Assembly: GCA_958367245.1 (NCBI GenBank)
Contig: CATXEA010000025.1
Span: forward strand, 1 to 46,753
Reading direction: 5' to 3'
Origin: an uncultured Blautia sp.
GTDB lineage: Bacteria; Bacillota; Clostridia; Lachnospirales; Lachnospiraceae
DNA length: 46,753 bases
The notes below the pieces were generated by a model, which did no database searches, was not told where the DNA came from, and was given only the letters and a program-made list of their open reading frames with translations. Numbering within the stretch: the first letter of the stretch is position 1; every line of letters begins with the position of its first letter. Shown one piece after another: positions 34,591-42,263 of this stretch. The translations under genes were made by a program, and so were the position numbers.

Positions 34591-36033
34591 ATGGAAAGAC
34601 TTTATAAGGAATTAGAAGCTTATGGCAGAAGTGATTTTTATCCGTTTCACATGCCTGGGCATAAACGGAATCCGGAATCTGTAGATGGAGTATTCCCCTT
34701 TGAAAGGGATATTACAGAAATTGGCGGATTTGATAATCTGCATCATCCGGAAGGAATCATCAGAGATGCGCAGGAAGCTGCTGCCCGTCTGTACGGAACA
34801 AAGAAGTGCCTGTTTAGTGTAAATGGAAGCACAGCCGCGCTTCAGGCTGCTATCAGCGCCTGTGTACAAAAAGGCGGTAAAATTCTAATGGCAAGAAACT
34901 GTCATAAGGCAGTTTATCATACATTGTATCTGCGAGATATACAGCCGGTTTATATTTATCCACAGTCAGACCCCAAACTGGGGATAAACGGCGGAATTTC
35001 ACCGACCCGTGTGGAAAGATATCTGGAGGAGAATCAGGATGTGGAAGCAGTCCTTATCACATCTCCTACTTATGACGGGGTAGTTTCTGATGTGAAGAAC
35101 ATTGCACATGCAGCGCATAAATTCGGAATTCCTCTGATTGTGGATGAGGCGCACGGAGCGCATTTGAGGTTTTCTGATTATTTTCCTGATTCTGCGGCAG
35201 AGCTTGGGGCAGATATTGTGGTACAGAGTTTTCATAAGACCCTGCCGTCCATGACGCAGACTGCGGTGCTTCATGTTTGCAGCAGCCTGCCGGACACAGA
35301 GAAGATAAGAAGGTTTATGGATATTTACCAGACCAGCAGTCCCTCCTATATTCTCATGGCAAGTATTGACGCCTGCATAGATAAATTAAGCCGTGACGGC
35401 AGCAGGATGTTTGAAGAGTTTACGAAGAATCTGGAGGCGGTAAGGCGCAGGCTGTGCGAATGTAAGCATATTGTTCTTATAAATCCTGATTTAAGACCGG
35501 AAACCCTCAAATGTACGGGAGTTTATGATTTTGACCGTTCGAAATTCCTTTTTTCTACAGTTGGAACTTCATTGAACGGAAAGACGCTTCATGGAATCCT
35601 GAGAGAGGAATTTCATATCGAGATGGAGATGGAATCGGAGAACTATGTTCTGGGAATCGCTTCTGTTGGCGATACAAAAGAAGGTATGGAGCGTCTTGTG
35701 GCTGCCATCGAGGAAATTGACAGAAGAGAAGCGTTAAAAGATATAAAAGAAACGGAAGAGAAGGAAGCGTGTGCTTATGCCAAGATGGCGCAGATGACCA
35801 GTATTTCGCAGGCTATGGATTCGCCTCAGAAGCGTTGTCATCTCGATGAAAGCATTGGCCGTATTTCAGGGGAATTCGCTTATCTTTATCCGCCGGGAAT
35901 TCCGATCATTGTGCCGGGAGAACAGATTACTGGACATTTCGTGAGAAATGTGAGAAGATACCTTGAGCAGGGATTTGAACTGCAGGGATTAAGCGACAGC
36001 ACGAATCAGACAATCTGCGTAGTCGCCCGATAG
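34591..36033 (+). CDS. PLP-dependent Orn/Lys/Arg decarboxylase-like protein
   Basis: 480-aa fold-type I PLP enzyme of the Orn/Lys/Arg decarboxylase major-domain family. The PLP-binding Lys is K216 in QSFHKTLPSMTQ. The substrate-binding strand is VDEAHGAH (184-191), and the MPGHKRN start (21-27) is typical. It matches the short B. subtilis YaaO/SpeA form rather than the long E. coli enzymes. The position (next to a nucleotide kinase and holB) is the same as yaaO in B. subtilis. Possible substrates are arginine, lysine or ornithine; sequence alone does not settle this. Confidence 0.88.
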   Translation: MERLYKELEAYGRSDFYPFHMPGHKRNPESVDGVFPFERDITEIGGFDNLHHPEGIIRDAQEAAARLYGTKKCLFSVNGSTAALQAAISACVQKGGKILMARNCHKAVYHTLYLRDIQPVYIYPQSDPKLGINGGISPTRVERYLEENQDVEAVLITSPTYDGVVSDVKNIAHAAHKFGIPLIVDEAHGAHLRFSDYFPDSAAELGADIVVQSFHKTLPSMTQTAVLHVCSSLPDTEKIRRFMDIYQTSSPSYILMASIDACIDKLSRDGSRMFEEFTKNLEAVRRRLCECKHIVLINPDLRPETLKCTGVYDFDRSKFLFSTVGTSLNGKTLHGILREEFHIEMEMESENYVLGIASVGDTKEGMERLVAAIEEIDRREALKDIKETEEKEACAYAKMAQMTSISQAMDSPQKRCHLDESIGRISGEFAYLYPPGIPIIVPGEQITGHFVRNVRRYLEQGFELQGLSDSTNQTICVVAR

Positions 36034-36047
36034 GTGGATAAGGATAA

Positions 36048-36638
36048 ATGGGAAAAATATTTTACATTATGGGAAAGAGCGCATCCGGAAAGGATAAGAT
36101 TTATTCTCTTCTGGGAGCGAATGAGAAGCTTGGTTTAAACAGGCTTGTTTTATATACAACCCGTCCGATAAGGGCAGGGGAGGAAGAAGGAAAGAATTAT
36201 TTTTTTACAGACGAAAAGAAGTTAAAGGAATTTCGGAGAAAGGGCTGCCTTATTGAGGCGAGAAATTATAATACGGTTCACGGAATCTGGACTTATTTCA
36301 CAGCAGATGACGGTCAGGTAGATCTGGACAGAGCAGATTATCTGGGAATCGGAACTCTGGAATCTTTTATTAAAATGCGTAAATATTACGGCAGAGATGC
36401 AGTCTGCCCGATTTATATTCAGGTAGAGGATGGAGAACGTCTTTCCAGAGCGCTGAAGAGAGAACGGGAACAGGCAAATCCGAAATATGAGGAAATGTGC
36501 CGCAGATTTCTGGCAGACCAGCTTGATTTTTCAGAGGAGAATGTGGCGAAAGCGGGAATCTGGAAACGATTTGTAAACGATGATCTGGAAACCTGTGTTT
36601 CTGAAATTGTCAGTTATATCGAAGAAGTACGAAAATGA
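36048..36638 (+). CDS. Guanylate kinase-like P-loop protein
   Basis: 196 aa. The P-loop is GKSASGKD (9-16), followed by YTTRPIRAGEEEGKNYFF (about 36-53), the conserved guanylate-kinase GMP-binding region, so the fold is clear. The P-loop lacks the usual GPSGxGKST form, and the middle segment (ARNYNTVHGIWTYF) differs from ordinary Gmk. It follows the decarboxylase gene by 14 nt and precedes holB, the slot held by tmk (thymidylate kinase) in B. subtilis. It may be a diverged paralogue with a different nucleotide substrate; another gmk may exist elsewhere. Confidence 0.78.
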   Translation: MGKIFYIMGKSASGKDKIYSLLGANEKLGLNRLVLYTTRPIRAGEEEGKNYFFTDEKKLKEFRRKGCLIEARNYNTVHGIWTYFTADDGQVDLDRADYLGIGTLESFIKMRKYYGRDAVCPIYIQVEDGERLSRALKREREQANPKYEEMCRRFLADQLDFSEENVAKAGIWKRFVNDDLETCVSEIVSYIEEVRK

Positions 36639-36671
36639 ATGTGGGTTGTACTATGCAATAAATCCGGTTTA

Positions 36672-36680
36672 TGGTATAAT
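36672..36680 (+). promoter_or_regulatory. Extended -10 promoter before holB
   Basis: TGGTATAAT (TG at 36672-36673, TATAAT 36675-36680) lies 33 nt upstream of the holB start, with no strong -35 at the right distance. It would start the holB-ricT-trmN6-rsmI transcript separately from the two genes before it. Confidence 0.55.
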
Positions 36681-36712
36681 CAACAGGAAAACAAAAAAGC
36701 GGGGTGATTCTT

Positions 36713-37702
36713 ATGATGGGATTTAACAACATTATTGGACATGAGGAAATTATCAGACACTTAAAAAATGCAATTTCCACGGGAAAGGTATCCCATTCCT
36801 ATATTTTTACAGGAGAACAGGGATCCGGGAAAAAGCTCCTTGCGGGGACTTTTGCGGCTACGCTCCAATGCGAGAAGGGCGGCACAGAACCTTGCCAGAA
36901 ATGTGATTCCTGTAAGAAGGCAGCAGGAAAGAATCATCCGGATATCATTTTTGTGACCCATGAGAAGCCGGGAATCATTTCGATTGATGAAATCCGTGAG
37001 CAGGTAATCCACGATGTGGCAATCAAGCCATATTGTAGCCCTCATAAGATTTATGTGATTCCGGATGCGGATATGATGAATCCGCAGGCACAGAATGCGC
37101 TTTTAAAGACAATAGAGGAGCCGCCGGAGTATGCGGTGATTATGCTTTTGACAAACAATATAGACGGTCTTCTTCCGACAATCCGTTCCAGATGTGTGAG
37201 ACTGGATTTAAAGGTAGTTGACGACGGTCTTGTAAAAAAATATCTGATGGAGAGGCTTCATGTTCCGGACTATCAGGCAGAGATTGATACATCCTTTGCC
37301 CAGGGAAGCATCGGTAAAGCACAAAGAGCTGCGACATCAGAGGAATTTGCGGAAATGACCGGAAATGCGCTGAAGATTTTGAAATATGCCAATACTATGG
37401 AAGTTTATGAATTGGCAGACGCAATCAAGAGTCTTTCCGGAGAGAAACAGAATATCAACGACTATCTGGATCTGTTCCAGTTCTGGTTCAGAGATGTGCT
37501 GATGTTTAAGGCGACGAAGGAGATTGATAATCTGGTATTTAAACAGGAAATAAATTATATCAGGGAGCAGGCGAACCAGCGCTCATATGAGAATATCGAG
37601 AAGATTCTCGATGCGCTGCAAAAAACAAAGGTACGTTTGAGAGCAAACGTAAACTTCGAACTTGCACTGGAGCTTCTGTTCCTGACAATCAGGGAGAAAT
37701 AG
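36713..37702 (+). CDS. holB: DNA polymerase III subunit delta-prime
   Basis: 329-aa clamp-loader subunit. The start is ATG 36713 (GGGGTG 6 nt upstream); an in-frame GTG at 36704 falls inside that site. The AAA+ domain has a P-loop-like GEQGSGKK with Lys instead of Thr, consistent with delta-prime not hydrolysing ATP. The zinc module has Cys residues in CEKGGTEPCQKCDSC. ALLKTIEEPP is the sensor-proximal motif of the family. It works with DnaX and HolA to load the DnaN clamp encoded earlier in the window. It is 4 nt from the next gene. Confidence 0.93.
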   Translation: MMGFNNIIGHEEIIRHLKNAISTGKVSHSYIFTGEQGSGKKLLAGTFAATLQCEKGGTEPCQKCDSCKKAAGKNHPDIIFVTHEKPGIISIDEIREQVIHDVAIKPYCSPHKIYVIPDADMMNPQAQNALLKTIEEPPEYAVIMLLTNNIDGLLPTIRSRCVRLDLKVVDDGLVKKYLMERLHVPDYQAEIDTSFAQGSIGKAQRAATSEEFAEMTGNALKILKYANTMEVYELADAIKSLSGEKQNINDYLDLFQFWFRDVLMFKATKEIDNLVFKQEINYIREQANQRSYENIEKILDALQKTKVRLRANVNFELALELLFLTIREK

Positions 37703-37706
37703 AAAC

Positions 37707-38606
37707 ATGACGAAAGTAGTAGGCGTAAGATTTCGCAATGTAGGAAAGATTTATTATTTCAGTCCTAAAGAATACGAAATTAAGGCTGGCGACCATGTAA
37801 TCGTGGAGACTGCCCGCGGCGTGGAATACGGAAAAGTGGTGCTTGCACCGAGAGAAGTAGGAGATGAGGACGTTGTACATCCTCTGAAAGAAGTTCTCCG
37901 CGTAGCAGACGAGGAAGATGATGAGAGAGAAGCACAGAACCGTGTAAAGGAGCGGGAAGCGTTTAAAATCTGTCAGAAGAAGATTCGGGAACACGGTCTT
38001 GAGATGAAACTCATTGATGCAGAATATACGTTTGACAACAATAAGGTTTTATTTTACTTTACGGCGGACGGGAGAATTGACTTCCGTCAGCTTGTAAAGG
38101 ATCTGGCTGCAATCTTTAAGACAAGGATTGAACTGCGTCAGATAGGTGTAAGGGATGAGACGAAAATTCTCGGCGGAATCGGTATCTGCGGAAGATGTCT
38201 CTGCTGCCACACTTATCTTTCGGAATTTGCGCCTGTATCTATTAAGATGGCGAAAGAACAGAATCTTTCCCTGAATCAGACGAAGATTTCAGGCGTATGC
38301 GGACGACTGATGTGCTGTCTTAAGAATGAGCAGGAAACTTATGAGGAACTGAACAAGAAGCTTCCGGGTATCGGCGATACGGTGACAACTCCGGACGGAC
38401 TGCAGGGAACGGTTCACAGTGTGAACGTACTGCGCCAGAGAGTAAAGGTTATCGTGGAAATCAACGATGAAAAGGAAATTCAGGAATTCCTTGTAGATGA
38501 ACTGAAATTCCGTCCGAAGAAAAAGAAGGTTAAGATTTCTGAGAAGGAATTAAAAGAACTGGAAGGTCTTGAGGATAAAAGAGGAGATTCCAAATTAGAT
38601 GACTGA
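37707..38606 (+). CDS. ricT: PSP1-domain protein (RicT/YaaT type)
   Basis: 299-aa PSP1 C-terminal-domain protein. The cysteine motifs CGRCLCCHTYLSEF (about 164-177) and GVCGRLMCCLKNE (about 194-206) are those of YaaT/RicT. In B. subtilis RicT joins RicA and RicF in a complex with two iron-sulfur clusters that directs RNase Y mRNA cleavage and affects sporulation. RicA and RicF genes are not in this window. It lies directly after holB, as in Bacillus, and overlaps the next gene by 8 nt. Confidence 0.92.
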   Translation: MTKVVGVRFRNVGKIYYFSPKEYEIKAGDHVIVETARGVEYGKVVLAPREVGDEDVVHPLKEVLRVADEEDDEREAQNRVKEREAFKICQKKIREHGLEMKLIDAEYTFDNNKVLFYFTADGRIDFRQLVKDLAAIFKTRIELRQIGVRDETKILGGIGICGRCLCCHTYLSEFAPVSIKMAKEQNLSLNQTKISGVCGRLMCCLKNEQETYEELNKKLPGIGDTVTTPDGLQGTVHSVNVLRQRVKVIVEINDEKEIQEFLVDELKFRPKKKKVKISEKELKELEGLEDKRGDSKLDD

Positions 38607-39339
38607 GAATCTGATTAAGGAGCGGGAACGCCTGGACGATTTGCAGAACGGCTGTTTCATTATACAGGATCCGGAGAAATTCTGTTTCGGTATGGATGCT
38701 GTTCTGCTGTCAGGCTTTGCAAAAATCAAAAAGAATGAAAATGTACTGGATATGGGGACAGGTACGGGAATTATTCCGATTCTTCTGAAGTCGAAGACTG
38801 CAGGAAGACATTTCACCGGTCTGGAAATCCAGGAAGAATGTGCACAGATGGCGGAAAGAAGTGTGAGATATAATCACATGGAAGAAGATGTCAGCATTGT
38901 ACAGGGAGATATAAAAGAGGCGGCTGGAATTTTCGGGGCGGCTTCTTTTCATGTTGTTACGTGTAATCCGCCTTATATGATAGGGCAGCATGGACTTACA
39001 AATCCCCATATGCCAAAGGCGATTGCGCGCCATGAAGTTCTCTGTACGCTGGAAGATGTGGTGAGTCAGGCATCGAAGCTTCTTACAGACAGGGGCAGAT
39101 TTTATATGGTACACAGACCCTTCAGGCTGGCTGAAATTATGAATGTGCTGACGAAATACCATCTGGAGCCCAAAAGGATGCAGCTTGTTTACCCATACAT
39201 AGACAGAGAGCCGAATATGGTTCTTATTGAGGCGCTGAAAGGCGGAAATTCCAGAATTACTGTGGAGCCTCCGCTGATTGTCTATGAGAAACCGGGAGTT
39301 TATACGAAGAACATTCTGGATATTTACGGAATGGTCTGA
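38599..39339 (+). CDS. tRNA1(Val) adenine-37 N6-methyltransferase-like protein (TrmN6/YabB)
   Basis: 246-aa SAM-dependent methyltransferase. The SAM motif is VLDMGTGTGIIPILL (about 51-65), and the substrate motif NPPYM (about 122-126) is of the (N/D)PPY type used for N6-adenine or related amino methylation. The B. subtilis counterpart yabB occupies the same position between yaaT and rsmI. ATG 38599 overlaps the ricT stop by 8 nt, with GAGGAG upstream. Confidence 0.9.
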   Translation: MTENLIKERERLDDLQNGCFIIQDPEKFCFGMDAVLLSGFAKIKKNENVLDMGTGTGIIPILLKSKTAGRHFTGLEIQEECAQMAERSVRYNHMEEDVSIVQGDIKEAAGIFGAASFHVVTCNPPYMIGQHGLTNPHMPKAIARHEVLCTLEDVVSQASKLLTDRGRFYMVHRPFRLAEIMNVLTKYHLEPKRMQLVYPYIDREPNMVLIEALKGGNSRITVEPPLIVYEKPGVYTKNILDIYGMV

Positions 39340-39353
39340 GAAGGAGTCAGGAT

Positions 39354-40199
39354 ATGAGCGGAAAATTATATTTATGTGCAACGCCCATAGGTAATCTGGA
39401 GGATATTACTTTCAGGGTTTTGAGAACCTTGAAGGAGGTGGATCTGATTGCTGCGGAGGATACCAGAAACAGCATTAAGCTATTGAACCACTTTGACATA
39501 AAGACGCCTATGACCAGCTATCACGAATATAACAAGATAGATAAGGCTTATGTATTGATCAGAAAAATGCAGGAAGGACAGAATATTGCCCTTATTACAG
39601 ATGCAGGTACGCCGGGGATTTCAGATCCGGGAGAAGAACTGGCTGCCATGTGCTATGATGCAGGGATTGAAGTGACGTCTCTTCCCGGACCCGCTGCCTG
39701 TATCACGGCTTTGACCTTATCCGGGCTTCCTACCAGAAGATTTGCGTTTGAGGCTTTTTTGCCTATGGATAAAAAAGAGCGCAGGGCGGTTCTTGAAGAG
39801 CTGGTAAATGAGACGAGGACGATTATCCTCTATGAAGCGCCTCATAAGCTGGTGCGTACTCTGGAGGATTTACTGGAGACTCTGGGAAACCGCAGAATGA
39901 CACTTTGCAGAGAGCTTACCAAGAAACATGAGACTGCTTTTCGCACAACAATACAGGATTTAATTACTTATTACTCCACAGAAAAGCCTCTTGGGGAATG
40001 TGTTCTTGTGATTGAAGGACGGAGCCGTCAGGAGATAGCGGAGGAAGAACAGGCTTCATGGGAGCAGATATCTGTTGAAGAACATATGGAAATCTATGAA
40101 AGCAAAGGAGTATCCCATAAAGAGGCAATGAAGCTTGTCGCGAAGGACAGAGGCGTTACGAAAAGAGATATTTATCAATATCTGATTAACAGGGAATAA
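39354..40199 (+). CDS. rsmI: 16S rRNA 2-prime-O-methyltransferase RsmI
   Basis: 281-aa tetrapyrrole-methylase-fold enzyme that methylates the ribose of C1402 in 16S rRNA. Family signatures are present: CATPIGNLEDITFR (about 7-20), AEDTR (about 34-38), TDAGTPGISDPG (about 81-92) and LPGPAA. ATG 39354 follows AAGGAGTCAGGAT. It is the last gene of the holB operon, with a terminator after it. GIY-YIG (yazA) and YabA, found here in B. subtilis, are missing. Confidence 0.95.
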   Translation: MSGKLYLCATPIGNLEDITFRVLRTLKEVDLIAAEDTRNSIKLLNHFDIKTPMTSYHEYNKIDKAYVLIRKMQEGQNIALITDAGTPGISDPGEELAAMCYDAGIEVTSLPGPAACITALTLSGLPTRRFAFEAFLPMDKKERRAVLEELVNETRTIILYEAPHKLVRTLEDLLETLGNRRMTLCRELTKKHETAFRTTIQDLITYYSTEKPLGECVLVIEGRSRQEIAEEEQASWEQISVEEHMEIYESKGVSHKEAMKLVAKDRGVTKRDIYQYLINRE

Positions 40200-40214
40200 T
40201 TGAATACTTGCAAA

Positions 40215-40240
40215 AAAAGACTGTCGGGAGGCAGTCTTTT
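40215..40240 (+). terminator. Terminator after rsmI
   Basis: AAAAGACTG/CAGTCTTTT (40215-40223 with 40232-40240), an 8-nt loop, and A/T-rich arms that give T runs on both strands. Confidence 0.8.
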
Positions 40241-40241
40241 G

Positions 40242-40250
40242 TGTTATAAT
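40242..40250 (+). promoter_or_regulatory. Extended -10 promoter of gyrB
   Basis: TGTTATAAT (TG 40242-40243, TATAAT 40245-40250) directly follows the rsmI terminator. No -35 is evident, so the extended -10 probably compensates. The gyrB ATG is about 70 nt after the expected start. Confidence 0.65.
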
Positions 40251-40326
40251 AGAGTGGTATTAGTGCGTCTTTTTACAGGCCATAAGGCTGTTATCAAATA
40301 TAAAAAATAGAAGCAGGAGGAATAAC

Positions 40327-42252
40327 ATGGGCGGAGAGAATACAGAATACGGCGCCGACCAGATCCAGATTCTGGAGGGGCTGGAAGCCGTAAGGAAAAG
40401 ACCGGGTATGTACATTGGAAGTACATCCAGCAGAGGTCTTCATCATCTTGTATACGAAATTGTAGACAATGCAGTTGATGAAGCTCTGGCGGGCTTTTGT
40501 ACAGAAATTCAGGTAATTATCAATCCTGACAATTCAATTACAGTTATCGATAACGGACGTGGTATTCCGGTAGGTATTAATCATAAAGCAGGAATTCCGG
40601 CAGTAGAGGTAGTATTTACAATTCTTCACGCAGGCGGCAAATTCGGCGGCGGAGGGTACAAGGTATCCGGCGGTCTTCACGGAGTTGGAGCGTCTGTTGT
40701 AAATGCGCTTTCCACCTGGCTGGAAGTAACAATCTACAAAGAGGGTAAAGTATATAAACAAAGATATGAGCGCGGAAAGACAATGTATCCGCTGAAAGTA
40801 GTAGGCGAGTGTGAACCTGAGAAATCGGGAACAACCGTTGATTTCCTTCCGGATAAAGAAATATTTGAAGAAACCGTATATGATTATGATGTTCTGAAAC
40901 AGCGTCTCAGAGAAATGGCGTTCCTTACCAAGGGATTAAAGATTGTCCTTAAGGATACCAGAGAAGATATGGAAAGAGAAAAAACTTTCCATTATGAGGG
41001 AGGAATACGCGAATTTGTAAGTTATCTTAACAGAAGCAAGGAACCGCTGTATCCGGAAATCATTTACTGTGAGGGAGAAATGAACGGCGTGGCAGTGGAG
41101 GTTGCCATGCAGCACAACGATTCCTATACAGAAAACAGCTATGGTTTTGTAAATAATATTAATACGCCTGAGGGCGGAACCCATATTACAGGTTTCAGAA
41201 ATGCCATTACAAATACGTTTAATGATTATGCACGAAAGAATAAGCTTTTAAAAGAGAATGAAAATAATCTGAGCGGCGATGATATCCGTGAGGGTCTGAC
41301 CGCTATTGTAAGTGTAAAGATTGGAAATCCGCAGTTCGAGGGTCAGACGAAACAGAAACTTGGAAACAGCGAAGCAAGAGGCGCTGTTGACGGTATTGTG
41401 AGCAAACAGTTGGAGCTTTTCCTGGAACAGAACCCGACAGTTGCGAAAACAATCGTAGAAAAGTCTGTTCTTGCGCAGAGAGCCCGTGAGGCAGCCCGTA
41501 AGGCGCGTGACCTGACACGCCGTAAGTCTGCGCTTGACAGTATGGCGCTTCCGGGTAAGCTTGCAGATTGTTCAGATAAGGATCCGAAAAACTGCGAGAT
41601 TTACATTGTAGAGGGAGATTCCGCCGGCGGTTCTGCGAAAACTGCGAGAAATCGTGCGACACAGGCAATTCTTCCACTTCGAGGAAAGATTCTGAACGTA
41701 GAAAAAGCCCGTCTGGATAAAATTTATTCCAATGCAGAAATCAAGGCTATGATTACTGCGTTTGGAACAGGTATCCATGAGGATTTTGATATTACCAAGC
41801 TCCGTTATCATAAGATTATCATTATGACGGATGCCGATGTTGACGGCGCGCATATTGCGACGCTTCTTTTGACTTTCCTGTATCGCTTTATGCCGGATTT
41901 AATTAAAGAGGGATATGTCTATCTGGCGCAGCCGCCTCTTTATAAGGTGGAAAAGAATAAAAAAGTCTGGTATGCATATGACAATGAAGAACTGGATCAG
42001 ATACTCACGGAAATCGGACGTGACGGAAATAATAAAATCCAGCGTTATAAAGGTCTGGGAGAGATGGATGCAGATCAGCTTTGGGAGACTACCATGGATC
42101 CGGAAAAAAGGGTTCTTCTCCGTGTAACTATGGATGAAGCGGCAACATCTGAGATTGATCTGACTTTTACAACTCTTATGGGAGACAAGGTAGAGCCAAG
42201 ACGTGAATTTATCGAAGAAAATGCAAGATTTGTTAAGAATCTGGATATTTAG
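40327..42252 (+). CDS. gyrB: DNA gyrase subunit B
   Basis: 641-aa ATPase subunit of gyrase. The GHKL ATP-binding site contains EIVDNAVDEALAGF (about 44-57) and the GGGYKVSGGLHGVGASVVNAL loop. The TOPRIM domain has EGDSAGGSAKTAR (about 428-440) and DADVDGAH (about 506-513), the metal-binding Asp residues. It ends DI, short as is usual for Gram-positive GyrB without the E. coli insert. ATG 40327 follows AGGAGGAATAAC. gyrA begins 11 nt later. Confidence 0.98.
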   Translation: MGGENTEYGADQIQILEGLEAVRKRPGMYIGSTSSRGLHHLVYEIVDNAVDEALAGFCTEIQVIINPDNSITVIDNGRGIPVGINHKAGIPAVEVVFTILHAGGKFGGGGYKVSGGLHGVGASVVNALSTWLEVTIYKEGKVYKQRYERGKTMYPLKVVGECEPEKSGTTVDFLPDKEIFEETVYDYDVLKQRLREMAFLTKGLKIVLKDTREDMEREKTFHYEGGIREFVSYLNRSKEPLYPEIIYCEGEMNGVAVEVAMQHNDSYTENSYGFVNNINTPEGGTHITGFRNAITNTFNDYARKNKLLKENENNLSGDDIREGLTAIVSVKIGNPQFEGQTKQKLGNSEARGAVDGIVSKQLELFLEQNPTVAKTIVEKSVLAQRAREAARKARDLTRRKSALDSMALPGKLADCSDKDPKNCEIYIVEGDSAGGSAKTARNRATQAILPLRGKILNVEKARLDKIYSNAEIKAMITAFGTGIHEDFDITKLRYHKIIIMTDADVDGAHIATLLLTFLYRFMPDLIKEGYVYLAQPPLYKVEKNKKVWYAYDNEELDQILTEIGRDGNNKIQRYKGLGEMDADQLWETTMDPEKRVLLRVTMDEAATSEIDLTFTTLMGDKVEPRREFIEENARFVKNLDI

Positions 42253-42263
42253 GAGAATAGAAA

